Origin: UBA6176 sp032119375
GTDB lineage: Bacteria; Verrucomicrobiota; Verrucomicrobiia; Limisphaerales; UBA9464
DNA length: 64,000 nt
NCBI GenBank assembly: GCA_964430505.1
Contig: CAYSGH010000003.1
Location: 51,324-115,323 of the forward strand
Direction: 5' to 3'
How positions within the stretch are numbered: position 1 is the first letter of the stretch; each line of letters begins with the position of its first letter. The notes beneath the pieces were generated by a model. The model was not told the origin of the DNA and searched no databases. It saw only the letters and a program-made list of their open reading frames with translations. Positions 1 to 8,426 of this stretch are shown piece by piece. The translations under genes were made by a program, and so were the position numbers.

Positions 1-378
1 TCAAGGATGCTCGAATGGGGCGTTCAAAAATACGATCGGGTCATCATGGACTGCCCGCCGGTTTCAGCCGTTTCAGACCCGCTGATCGTCGGCTCTCGCT
101 GCGATGGCGTCTTGGTTGTGACGCGATTCAACAAGATTCGGCGGGAGCACGTGAGGCGGGTGGTGCAAAAGCTCACCAACGCCGGCATCCGTCTTCTCGG
201 CGTCTGCATCAACGATCTCAGCTTCGAAACGTCGGACGCCTACTACTACGCCTATGAGCGGTATGGCTATTACAGCGCGTATCACAAGGGCGGCAAGGCT
301 GGGGAATCGGCCGGGGTGCCAGCAAGCAACGCGTCGTCCGGCGCTGTGGACCGGGAAGGACCGGCATCCAAGGCCTGA
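1..378 (+). CDS. Tyrosine-protein kinase (BY-kinase/CpsD-type) C-terminal fragment
   Basis: This is the C-terminal 125 residues of a reading frame that enters from before the window. A Walker B-like strand (VIMDCPP) is followed by a P-loop ATPase core region (DPLIVGSRCDGVLVV). The tail carries a tyrosine cluster, YYYAYERYGYYSAY. In bacterial tyrosine autokinases such clusters are autophosphorylated and control exopolysaccharide polymerisation and export at the inner membrane. The last ~30 residues are a low-complexity Gly/Ala/Ser tail. The Walker A motif and any Wzz-type membrane domain would lie upstream of the window and cannot be checked. Family assignment is fairly secure; whether it is fused to a Wzz domain is unknown. 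Confidence 0.85.
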   Translation, partial: SRMLEWGVQKYDRVIMDCPPVSAVSDPLIVGSRCDGVLVVTRFNKIRREHVRRVVQKLTNAGIRLLGVCINDLSFETSDAYYYAYERYGYYSAYHKGGKAGESAGVPASNASSGAVDREGPASKA

Positions 379-516
379 CAAGCCTCCAGCACCACCCATC
401 GGGCAATTGCGCCGCCGCAAGCTGTCGCGTGGGCCTCATCCTCGCAGGTTGCTGCCGGAGCTGAGGCGTTCGCATGGTCGTTTCGCCCACGCGATTGCAT
501 CAGGTTGGCGGCCGCC

Positions 517-1398
517 TCAAGTTCCGAAGCGCGCGAGCTTTGCTTCAAGGCGCACGGTGCGATCCGTGTCGTGCACAAGGCCCGGAAAGTCATGCTCCAG
601 CTCGGCGCGCGTTGGGATGCGGCCCCATGCGGTGACCGCGAAGGCCTCGTGCGCATGCCCCATGGGCAGGCCTAGCTCTCGTGCCTGGCGGTCGAAGCGT
701 TGGCGCAGCTTGGCTCCCCATGCAGCGAGGTTGGCCGTTGGCTCAATGTGATGGCGTGCGACCCATGGAAGCCATTCATTGATTTGGCTTTGGTGGCACC
801 ATGACTCGGCTGCAATGACGTCGAAGGCAGGCTCCACGTCGATCACGAGGTCACACTGGTTCGCCCCGGCCATGTACCCGTCGTAGGTGTTCAGGATGAC
901 GGGCGTGGGAATCCATTCGGAAATGGACTCGTCGGCAACGGGGTACTCGGAGAGGAACGCGTGCGGAACGTTAATCATGTAGGCCACGCGCCGCACGGCC
1001 TCTGCGACGGTGAGATGGTCCGGGTGGACGCCGGCCAGCGGATCCAAGGGCAACGGCGGGCAGAACAGGTAGTCGGGCTTAAACTCACGAATGGACTTCC
1101 AGAGGGCGGCGAGGAGGTCGTTGGTGAGAGTGCGGCAAGCTTCCTCGAAGGGTTGCCCGCAGGGCCTTCGAAGCAGTTCCCATTCGTAATGGCCGACGGC
1201 GGCGCTCGCGGCCTGCTCTGCCTGCCGGATACGCGCCGTTTCCGCACGGTCGCGGAAATGATGGCCGGAGCGTCCATCCGTGCAGATCAACGCGCGGGAA
1301 CGAAAGCCCGGCCGGCTGGCCCGTCGCATCAATTCGAAGGTTCCGGCGGCGACGAACTCGAAGTCGTCGAAGTGGGCATGGACACACAGGATGCGCAT
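517..1398 (-). CDS. PIG-L family (LmbE-like) deacetylase
   Basis: This 293-residue protein matches the PIG-L/LmbE zinc-dependent N-acetyl-sugar deacetylase fold. The N-terminus holds the metal motif as HAHFDDFE (H9, D11, D12) where the family usually has AHPDD, so proline is replaced by phenylalanine but the ligands remain. A second motif, HPDH, lies mid-protein after the PPLPLDPLAG segment. No signal peptide is visible, so it is probably cytoplasmic. It lies 50 nt after pdxJ on the same strand and may be co-transcribed. Relatives remove acetyl groups from GlcNAc-containing small molecules or glycolipids; the substrate here cannot be read from sequence. Confidence 0.85.
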   Translation of the reverse strand: MRILCVHAHFDDFEFVAAGTFELMRRASRPGFRSRALICTDGRSGHHFRDRAETARIRQAEQAASAAVGHYEWELLRRPCGQPFEEACRTLTNDLLAALWKSIREFKPDYLFCPPLPLDPLAGVHPDHLTVAEAVRRVAYMINVPHAFLSEYPVADESISEWIPTPVILNTYDGYMAGANQCDLVIDVEPAFDVIAAESWCHQSQINEWLPWVARHHIEPTANLAAWGAKLRQRFDRQARELGLPMGHAHEAFAVTAWGRIPTRAELEHDFPGLVHDTDRTVRLEAKLARFGT

Positions 1399-1448
1399 GG
1401 GGAGGGAGCTGCGTGCTGGAGGAGGGTACGAGGGGGGCGAGGTCGATC

Positions 1449-2189
1449 TCAGCCGGGGTAGCCTTCCATCGCGACGAGGAACTCGCGGATGGCAGGCTGG
1501 AGGCCTACGAAGACGGCACGACTGACGATGCTGTGGCCGATGTTGAGCTCGACGAGGTGGGGTACCAGATGGATGAGGGGGAGGTTTTGGAGGTTGAGGC
1601 CATGCCCTGCATTGACCTTGAGGCCGCTAGCTTGGGCATGGCGGGCGGCCGAGACGAGTCGTTCAATCTGCAGGTTGCGGTCTCCCTTGTTGCCCCAAGC
1701 CTCGGCGTAGGCGCCGGTGTGAAGCTCGACAAACTGCGCGCCCGCACGCGCGGCGGCGTCGATTTGAGCAGGCTCCGGATCCACGAACAGGCTGACGTCA
1801 ATGCCTGCATCCTGGAGGCGACGCGTGGCGTTTCTGACGGTGTCGAACGAGCCCGAGACGTCGAGGCCACCCTCCGTGGTGACCTCGTTCCGCCTTTCGG
1901 GCACGAGGCAGCAAACATGGGGGCGAAGCCGAAGGGCGATGTCGAGGATCTCGGGCACGACCGCCATCTCGAAGTTGAGCCGGGTGCGGATGGCATCCCG
2001 AAGCCGGAAGATGTCGCGGTCGACGATGTGGCGACGGTCCTCGCGGAGGTGAGCGGTGATGCCATGGGCGCCTGCATCCTCGGCGGCGATGGCAGCGGCA
2101 ACGGGGTCCGGCTCGCCGTGGTCGATGCCCCGGTAGCGCGCCTGACGAAGGGTGGCGACGTGGTCGATATTAACGCCGAGCTTGAGCAT
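1449..2189 (-). CDS. pdxJ: Pyridoxine 5'-phosphate synthase PdxJ
   Basis: PdxJ condenses 1-deoxy-xylulose 5-phosphate with 3-amino-2-oxopropyl phosphate to give pyridoxine 5'-phosphate, in the DXP-dependent vitamin B6 pathway. The 246-residue length and the N-terminal signature LGVNIDHVATLRQARY are characteristic of the family, as are ITAHLREDRRHI and NAGHGLNLQN. I chose ATG at 2189 because family members begin a few residues before LGVNIDHV. A TTG at 2219, overlapping the preceding gene's stop codon, would add ten residues that do not look like family sequence. It sits between a secreted hypothetical and a PIG-L deacetylase, so the run is not a dedicated B6 operon. Confidence 0.96.
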   Translation of the reverse strand: MLKLGVNIDHVATLRQARYRGIDHGEPDPVAAAIAAEDAGAHGITAHLREDRRHIVDRDIFRLRDAIRTRLNFEMAVVPEILDIALRLRPHVCCLVPERRNEVTTEGGLDVSGSFDTVRNATRRLQDAGIDVSLFVDPEPAQIDAAARAGAQFVELHTGAYAEAWGNKGDRNLQIERLVSAARHAQASGLKVNAGHGLNLQNLPLIHLVPHLVELNIGHSIVSRAVFVGLQPAIREFLVAMEGYPG

Positions 2190-2215
2190 GGATGGCAGGG
2201 GAGACGTTGCGAGCT

Positions 2216-3655
2216 TCAAGGCTTGGAGGTGGGAACGGGTGGCGCTCCAAACTTTCCCTTGAGGGTATCATAGGGGGCGTCGATCCAGCGGGCCAGCAAC
2301 GTCATCTCGAGGCCGTCCAAGCCGATGTCGGACTTGCGGACAAGCGAGAACTCGGTGGGGGACAGCCGGAAGACCTCGGTGACGGAATTGCCAAGGCTGG
2401 GGGCGATGGACATGAACCATTTCCGAGCGCGGGCACTGATGGGGAATGCCATGCGGCGCTGGACCATGTTGTTGAAGTCGAAGAGGACGTTCCAATGGAT
2501 GAAGGATTCGCCGGCAATTTCCCACTCGTACGCAACCAAGGACGGTCGGTTCAGCTCGGCGAGGATCTCCTTGGGGACAGGGTTGGTGCTGGCAAGGGTG
2601 GGCGCGAAGGACGCGATGAGGAAGGGTTGGCCGGCTTGCTGGTAGGCGAGGAGGGCGGGCTGGCAGGCGCGCAGGCCGAGCACGGCCAAGGCTTGGTGGT
2701 TCGTGGTGATGACCAGGCGGCCCTCGTACTGGCCCGGCTGGTTGGTCGTGCCGAAGTATGGACGGATGCTGGCATAAATCTTTTCCAACCGTTGCTCGGG
2801 CTTCTCCACCGGGAACGCCACCCAGTTACGGAAGGGATTGAGGGGCTGCGCCCAGCCAAAAAGCTGGTTCGGCGCCGCCCCGCCCGCCAAGGCCGCCATC
2901 CAACCCACCTTCGACACCAACGGTGCCGAGCCGCGCACGGCTTGGAACCGAATGATCGGATCGCGGATGGCGCCGTCGGGGACCTTCCATGCACCCGCCT
3001 CGCCCAAGGGCGGGGTCGCGAAGGCAAGCTTTGCGGACGTACGCACGGCGTTGTTGCTCGCGAAAAGATTGAGGTTCACGGCCGGCCATGTGTCGTGGCC
3101 TGGTCCGAGGACCTTGGGAAGGTCCACTTCCGCCTCGACAAGGCCCGCGACCGGCCGGCCCGTGGCCAGCCAAGCGCGGCCGAGTCCGGCGGGGTCCGAG
3201 GCCGCCAAGAACCATCCATTGGTCACCAACGTGGACGTGCCCGCCTTGCCCCCGCTGGGCAACGCGGCGGTCGCACCGGCCAACCGGGCCGTCACCGGAG
3301 CCGGGGCGCGTACGGCGAGATGCCAGCCCTGCCGCGTGACCTCACCCAACGACTCATGCTCCAACGCCGCCTCCGCCAAGGGTGCCAGCAGGGCCGTGCG
3401 CGCGACATCGTTGGTCCCCGTGATGCGGCCCACGACAAATCTCGCCATGTTCGTTGCCAACCGTCCGCCCACGCCGACCGCGTCGGGGTGGCTTAGGGCC
3501 GCCTTCAACTGGGGCGCTGCCGCAGCCTGGCGCAGGGCCTGACCACCCAAGGCGTGCCATCGAGCCAAGGGCCGATCCGGCGCAGCCACGACCGCAGTGC
3601 CTGCATACCCCGCCGCCAACGCGGCCGCCCACCCCATCCAACTTCTCGCGCTCAT
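2216..3655 (-). CDS. Hypothetical secreted protein, 479 aa
   Basis: I do not recognise a named family. Starting at ATG 3655 the protein opens with a signal-peptide-like stretch: a short basic start, then a hydrophobic Ala/Gly core ending near AVVAAP at about residue 25. This start is preferred over one 39 nt upstream because it places the signal peptide at the N-terminus. The rest is soluble-looking, with several Asn/Thr/Trp-rich segments and aromatic-rich patches (FIHWNVLFDFNNMVQRR). GC-rich third positions and length support real coding. It ends 27 nt before pdxJ. Export across the inner membrane is inferred; function is unknown. Confidence 0.75.
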   Translation of the reverse strand: MSARSWMGWAAALAAGYAGTAVVAAPDRPLARWHALGGQALRQAAAAPQLKAALSHPDAVGVGGRLATNMARFVVGRITGTNDVARTALLAPLAEAALEHESLGEVTRQGWHLAVRAPAPVTARLAGATAALPSGGKAGTSTLVTNGWFLAASDPAGLGRAWLATGRPVAGLVEAEVDLPKVLGPGHDTWPAVNLNLFASNNAVRTSAKLAFATPPLGEAGAWKVPDGAIRDPIIRFQAVRGSAPLVSKVGWMAALAGGAAPNQLFGWAQPLNPFRNWVAFPVEKPEQRLEKIYASIRPYFGTTNQPGQYEGRLVITTNHQALAVLGLRACQPALLAYQQAGQPFLIASFAPTLASTNPVPKEILAELNRPSLVAYEWEIAGESFIHWNVLFDFNNMVQRRMAFPISARARKWFMSIAPSLGNSVTEVFRLSPTEFSLVRKSDIGLDGLEMTLLARWIDAPYDTLKGKFGAPPVPTSKP

Positions 3656-3886
3656 GAACAAGCCCTTGGTGCCAAACCCAAGGCCTTCAATCAATGCCCC
3701 TGTTCCCGGGCCTTCCCGCGCGCGACACCCCTCGGCAACCTTGCGTCATTCCAGCGGCCGCCTCGGAGCCGTCCCGCCCGCCCGCCCGCCGCGCTCCCAC
3801 GGCGTCCATCCACCCATGGTGGAAGCAGGGCCAATGCGGGCTCATCCGCCGCAGCGGGTGGGTCCTGTCCCGGCCTGGAACGCCAC

Positions 3887-4518
3887 TCAGCCGAGAATCC
3901 CCGAAGGCCTCGTCGGCTGCACGAAACCGCGTCTCGACATCTTCGGGATGGCTCCGCTCGGAGAGCGGCCGGACGGTTGGTGGGCGATCCGGAACACCGG
4001 GCTCCCATCCTCCCGCCAGTAATGATTGCGCGCGAGGCGCACGGAGGGGCGCTGCCCGGACAACGCCGCCAGCACGCCGTGCGAGGGCGCCACCACGAGG
4101 TTGCTCGACACCGTCGCATGGATCCTCTCGCCCATGATGCGCAGCGCCGCTACGGACTCCACCGGAGCGATCACCGTTTTCCGCGTTACCGCCCGGCCCG
4201 CGACACGGCACCCCGCCTCGCTCCCAACCTGCAAGCCCCCATACCCCGTTCCCGACGCGCCATCGAGCGGCGAAAGGTTCCCTTCCAACCCGGCAATCCC
4301 GGCCCCGGAACGCTGCACCGGTATGCGTGTAAACCAGCAGCCCGGGACCGTGGTTGTCGTGCGAGTCGTTCCACCGAAGCACGCATTCCTCGCAGCCGCC
4401 GTCCAGGTCGAAGCCGCCCCCGTCCCGGAGCCGGCGTCGTTTCCCCTCGGCGACACGGCGACTCCACGGCCAGCACGCGGCACGCCATGGCGGCCAAGAC
4501 CGCGAGGGCTCTTTGCAT
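3887..4518 (-). pseudogene. Frameshifted gene for a small secreted protein
   Basis: The ATG at 4518 overlaps the stop codon of the upstream TMEM43-like gene (TGATG), a translational-coupling arrangement. The first ~20 codons encode a plausible signal peptide (MQRALAVLAAMACRVLA). The open frame then loses coding character. Between about 4430 and 4325 a different frame has strong GC3 and a protein-like sequence (GGFDLDGGCEECVLRWNDSH). From about 4320 to the stop at 3887 a third frame is clearly coding (KTVIAPVESVAALRIMGER, LARNHYWREDGSPVF). Both transitions equal one extra base and fall in G-rich runs. An alternative single-frame gene starting at GTG 4483 is possible. Either a decayed gene or assembly indels explain this; no family is recognised. 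Confidence 0.55.
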
Positions 4519-5678
4519 CAGGCGAGCCCCCTTTGTCGTGCCCGGGCCTGCCGCGCCAACAACCAGGCGGCCGCCGATACCACGGCGGCCACGATCAGCA
4601 GGCCCGCCCACGGCCGGTTCCAAAGCCACGCACCCGCGATCACCCCCGTGGCCACCATGCCGGCCAGCACGGCCGAGATCAGGGTGGCTCCGATGGCCGC
4701 CACGCCACCGAGCCAGGGCACCCAACCCGCCAACAGAACCAACGGGCGCAGCAACAGGTCAAAGCCCATCCATAGCAACAAACCGCCCAAGGCCCGAAGC
4801 CCCCATGTCAGCAGCGCGTTCCGTTGCCGGGCCCTTTGGAACATCCCCCGCACATCGACGCTGCCCTCCTCCAGCAGTTCCAATGTCTCGCCCGCGGTGG
4901 TGCGGTACGGCTCGAAACCGCCGTTGGCTTGGCACGACACCACGCTCACCACCGCGGGCCGGGCCACGTCCACCCGTGCCCGGGCGTCCCCGACCTCGGG
5001 TGACCCCGGATCCTTGCCGACGTACACCATGCCGTCGTGAAGCCGCGCGGCGTCGCGCAGGCCGACGGGCAGGTTGCTCGTCGTCGTCAACGGCACGTCC
5101 TCGAAGGAATCCATCTCCTCCAGCAACGACCGCGACAGCCGGCGCACGCCCAACGTGGCGTGCTCCGCCATCCACGACGCGGAAGGCAAGGGCATGGCTG
5201 CGGGGTTTCGATGGCCCTCTGGCTTGCGAAAGGCGGACGAGTCCACGACCTGAGGTTTCCACGCCTTGGAATACCGCCATGTCCGCGTCCTTGTGGTCGA
5301 GCCATCGGCATTTTGGGTCGTCGCGCCACGCTCCTCGGTTTCCTCCCATTGGTACATCTCCACCCGCCGCCGCAGCCGCAGCGCCGTCTCCGCCACCCCG
5401 AGCTCGGCATCCCCCAACGTCTCCGTCGTCGTCGCAAGGCCCGTCACATGCACCAGCCGGCCCTCGTGCCCGGCGTCGATGCGGTCGGCCGACGACACTG
5501 CCACGACCCGCTCGCCCTCGTCCAAGGCACGGCCTCGGACCGCGCTGCGGCGCTCGTTCCATGTCAGCAGGAACACCGCGCCAACGAGCACGAACACGCC
5601 GAGGACGGCCCCGGCGCACGATCCCTTGGCGCGCCCGGCAAATGTCGCCCGCGTGGCCTCGACATGCGTGTCGGACAT
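4518..5678 (-). CDS. TMEM43 family membrane protein
   Basis: This 386-residue protein resembles the TMEM43 (LUMA) family, a membrane family found in eukaryotes and scattered bacteria. There is one N-terminal transmembrane helix (CAGAVLGVFVLVGAVFLLTW) followed by the family-typical NERRSA segment. A large soluble domain of about 230 residues follows, with VEMYQWEE and SKAWKPQ-like patches, then three to four C-terminal helices (LRALGGLLLWMGFDLLLRPL onward). ATG 5678 is chosen because it sits just before the cytoplasmic leader of helix 1; an upstream in-frame start adds ten residues. It lies 40 nt after the carbonic anhydrase gene and overlaps the next start by one base. Its biochemical role is unknown. 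Confidence 0.85.
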   Translation of the reverse strand: MSDTHVEATRATFAGRAKGSCAGAVLGVFVLVGAVFLLTWNERRSAVRGRALDEGERVVAVSSADRIDAGHEGRLVHVTGLATTTETLGDAELGVAETALRLRRRVEMYQWEETEERGATTQNADGSTTRTRTWRYSKAWKPQVVDSSAFRKPEGHRNPAAMPLPSASWMAEHATLGVRRLSRSLLEEMDSFEDVPLTTTSNLPVGLRDAARLHDGMVYVGKDPGSPEVGDARARVDVARPAVVSVVSCQANGGFEPYRTTAGETLELLEEGSVDVRGMFQRARQRNALLTWGLRALGGLLLWMGFDLLLRPLVLLAGWVPWLGGVAAIGATLISAVLAGMVATGVIAGAWLWNRPWAGLLIVAAVVSAAAWLLARQARARQRGLA

Positions 5679-5717
5679 GGGATCGCTCCGTGGATTCGGC
5701 CCGGGCACCTTGGCGGC

Positions 5718-6371
5718 CTACGACCCGCCCGGCCCATCGTCCGGGAACTCGTACACGTAGATGTCGTGCGGCAGCTGGCCGGGGTCGATCTTGCGGACCG
5801 TCTTTAGGCGGCCCGAGTGGATGTCGTAAATCCAGCCGTGGAGCATGGGGCGGGCCTCCGTCTTCCAGGCGCGCTGCACGAAGGACAGCTCGGCGAGATG
5901 ATTGATCTGCTCGGCGACGTTGAGCTCGATGAGGCGGTTGGTCCGGGCGTCGCCCTCGGGGAGGGCGTCAAGCTCGGCGGCATGGAGCCGGTACACGTCC
6001 TTGATGTGCCGCAGCCACTTGTTGATCAGCCCCAGGTGCTGGCGCGTCAGGGCCGTCTTCACGCCGCCGCAGCCGTAGTGGCCGCACACGATGATGTGGC
6101 GGACCTTGAGGACCTCGACGGCATACTGGACGACCGACAGCATGTTGAAGTCGGTGTGGATGACGAGGTTGGCGACGTTTCGATGGACGAAGAGCTCGCC
6201 GGGCTCGACGCCGGTGACCTCCTCGGCGGGCACGCGGCTGTCCGAGCACCCGATCCACAGGAACTCCGGCCGCTGGACGAGGGAATGGCGCGTGAAGTAG
6301 TCGGGCCGGAGGTTCAGCTTGTCCTCGACCCACGCCATGTTGTTGAGCAAGAGCCTGCGATAGCTATCCAC
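5718..6371 (-). CDS. can: Beta-class carbonic anhydrase
   Basis: This enzyme interconverts CO2 and bicarbonate. The zinc and active-site residues of beta-class enzymes are all present: C42 and D44 with the arginine in GCSDSR, then H98 and C101 in GHYGCGG. The length of 217 residues is typical. The start is GTG at 6371, preceded by a clear Shine-Dalgarno (GGGAGG, about 5 nt away), and overlaps the end of the upstream SulP gene by 8 nt. SulP transporter plus carbonic anhydrase is a recurrent pair thought to couple bicarbonate or anion import to CO2 hydration. Location is cytoplasmic. Confidence 0.95.
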   Translation of the reverse strand: MDSYRRLLLNNMAWVEDKLNLRPDYFTRHSLVQRPEFLWIGCSDSRVPAEEVTGVEPGELFVHRNVANLVIHTDFNMLSVVQYAVEVLKVRHIIVCGHYGCGGVKTALTRQHLGLINKWLRHIKDVYRLHAAELDALPEGDARTNRLIELNVAEQINHLAELSFVQRAWKTEARPMLHGWIYDIHSGRLKTVRKIDPGQLPHDIYVYEFPDDGPGGS

Positions 6372-7980
6372 GGGAACCTCCCTTCCTGAGGGCGAGGGGA
6401 CGCTCCTTCCCCGCCACGTTGTGCCGTTCGATGGTGATGTTCCGATACCGCGCGGCGGTCTCGAACTCCTCGAGCGTCTCGTAAATGTCCCGGTCCACGA
6501 CCTGGGCGGCCGTGCCGTTGATCATGAGGTGCGCGCCGTCGGGCACCTGCCGCAGGCAACGCTTCAGCTCCTGCTTGTGAATGAACAAGATGTCCTTGTT
6601 GAAGCGCAGCATCCAATCCTGACCCTCGTGAACGAGGGCGAGCGCCGAGTGGCGGTTGGCGCGCACGACGAAAACCAACCCTGCGACCAGGCCCATCGCA
6701 ATCCCCTTGAGCAGGTCCGTGAACACGATGGCCACCACCGTGATCGCGAAGGGCGCGAACTGGACCCACCCTTGCCGCCACATCGCCAGCATCACCTTGG
6801 GCGCCGCGAGCTTGTAGCCGACCGCGATCAGCACGGCGGCCAGCGCGGCCAATGGGACGCGGTTCAGCCATCGTCCCAGCATCAGCAGGGACGCCAGCAG
6901 CAGGACGCCATGCACCACCGTGGACAACCGCGTCCGGGCACCCCCGTAGATGTTCGCGGAGCTCCGGACGATCACCGACGTGATCGGGAGCCCCCCGACG
7001 AGGCCCGACACGAGGTTGCCGATGCCCTGTGCGCGCAGCTCGCGATTGGGGTCCGAGAGCCGCTTTTCGGGGTCCAGCTTGTCGGTGGCCTCGATGCACA
7101 GCAGCGTCTCAATGCTCCCGACCAAGGCGATCGTCACCGCCGCCGTCCACACCTCGGGCCGCGCGAGGGCGCCGAGTCCGGGCCAGACAAAGATGTTCCC
7201 AAGGTCGGACATCCCCGAAACGGCGGGCAACTGGACAAGCTGGCCCTTGGCGGCGGTCAAGGCCCACTCCGGCTTCACCACGGCCGCGATCTCGTTGATC
7301 CCAAGGCCCACCAACACGCAGAGCAGCGCCGGCGGCACCACCCCGCGCCAGCGGAAGCGCTTCATCCACGACGACTCCCATCCAAACAACACCACCAGGC
7401 ACGCCACGGAAATCACCAATGCCACCCCGTTCACCGAGCCCAGAGCCGACGCGATTTCCGTGAACGTGTTGTGCTGGTCCCCTTGCTGGAAGCTCTCGTC
7501 CCCCTCGAAGTCGCGGTCGTCCCCCAGCGCGTGCGGCAATTGCTTGAACACGATCACCAGCCCGATCGCCGCCAGCATCCCCTTGATCACGGAGTTTGGG
7601 ATGAAGTCCCCCACGGTCCCAGCACGGGCTAGGCCGAGCACCACCTGCATCAAGCCCGACAACGCCACCGCCGCGCCCAACGCTTCCAACGTCCCGGGCT
7701 TGCCCGCGCCCCCCAGCTTCTCCAGCGCCGCCAGCACGATCGCCACCAACCCCGCCGCCGGCCCGCTCACGGAAAGCTCCGAGCCCGAAAGCAGCCCAAC
7801 GACGATGCCTCCAATCAGGCCCGCCAGGATGCCCGACGTCGCGGGCACCCCCGAGGCCAAGGAAACCCCGAGGCACAGTGGCAACGCCACGAGGAACACC
7901 ACCACCCCCGCCGGCACGTCGTGCCTCGCATGCCTCCACGTAGGCAACGTGATCCAAGAGTCTTGGCCCTCCCTCTTCAT
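6364..7980 (-). CDS. SulP family anion (bicarbonate/sulfate) transporter
   Basis: This 538-residue inner-membrane protein has the SulP/SLC26 layout. A short cytoplasmic N-terminus (TWRHARHDVPAGVVVFLVAL) leads into roughly ten to twelve membrane segments, including GVPATSGILAGLIGGIVVGL and SELSVSGPAAGLVAIVLAA, then a C-terminal STAS-like region beginning near VRANRHSALALVHEGQDWML. ATG 7980 is chosen because family similarity begins right after it; an ATG at 8031 would add 17 residues. The overlap with a carbonic anhydrase gene favours bicarbonate over sulfate as the substrate, as in BicA-type proteins. That is inference, since SulP substrate cannot be read from motifs alone. Confidence 0.9.
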   Translation of the reverse strand: MKREGQDSWITLPTWRHARHDVPAGVVVFLVALPLCLGVSLASGVPATSGILAGLIGGIVVGLLSGSELSVSGPAAGLVAIVLAALEKLGGAGKPGTLEALGAAVALSGLMQVVLGLARAGTVGDFIPNSVIKGMLAAIGLVIVFKQLPHALGDDRDFEGDESFQQGDQHNTFTEIASALGSVNGVALVISVACLVVLFGWESSWMKRFRWRGVVPPALLCVLVGLGINEIAAVVKPEWALTAAKGQLVQLPAVSGMSDLGNIFVWPGLGALARPEVWTAAVTIALVGSIETLLCIEATDKLDPEKRLSDPNRELRAQGIGNLVSGLVGGLPITSVIVRSSANIYGGARTRLSTVVHGVLLLASLLMLGRWLNRVPLAALAAVLIAVGYKLAAPKVMLAMWRQGWVQFAPFAITVVAIVFTDLLKGIAMGLVAGLVFVVRANRHSALALVHEGQDWMLRFNKDILFIHKQELKRCLRQVPDGAHLMINGTAAQVVDRDIYETLEEFETAARYRNITIERHNVAGKERPLALRKGGSRG

Positions 7981-8426
7981 GTGCTCGTCCAGATTCAGCA
8001 CGCTGGCTGGCCGGGCCGCAATCCTCGCCATCGCCCTGGACACCCATCCGGCGGGTGCTCCGACGCCCCGGACTCCGTGTCCAAGGACGATCGAAGAGGA
8101 AGGCCCGGCACCGAGCGCATGTTCGCGCCGAGCCTTTCCTGGACCCATTCCCAACTCGCAACGGCTGCCAAGGAGCGATCCAACGCGCGGACACGGGCCT
8201 CCCATCCGGGCAGATGGGGCATGCGGCAGGACTTGGGAGGCTTGCCCTGCTGGTGAAGCCCATGACGGGCCCGGCCAGACGGCAGGGGCCCTCCGGACCC
8301 GGCGCACGGCAATGCGACATCGGTGTCGCCTCGCGAGGGCACGCGGCCCAGAACGCGTCCAGCCGCCCCTTCTTGGTTCAACGAACCCTTGCCCCAAACG
8401 GCCGCCCTCGGTCCCATGTCGGCCCG
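7981..8426. other. Divergent intergenic region, SulP / ligA
   Basis: This 446-bp stretch separates two divergently transcribed genes and must hold promoters for both. Open frames run through it as extensions of its neighbours, but they lack recognisable protein sequence and family N-termini start outside it. I see no convincing -35/-10 pair, hairpin or repeat. Confidence 0.5.

Noticed and set aside
3554..5905. A 783-codon plus-strand frame across the TMEM43 region.
   Set aside because: Its Pro/Arg/Ser-rich composition is an artefact of high GC opposite a real minus-strand gene.
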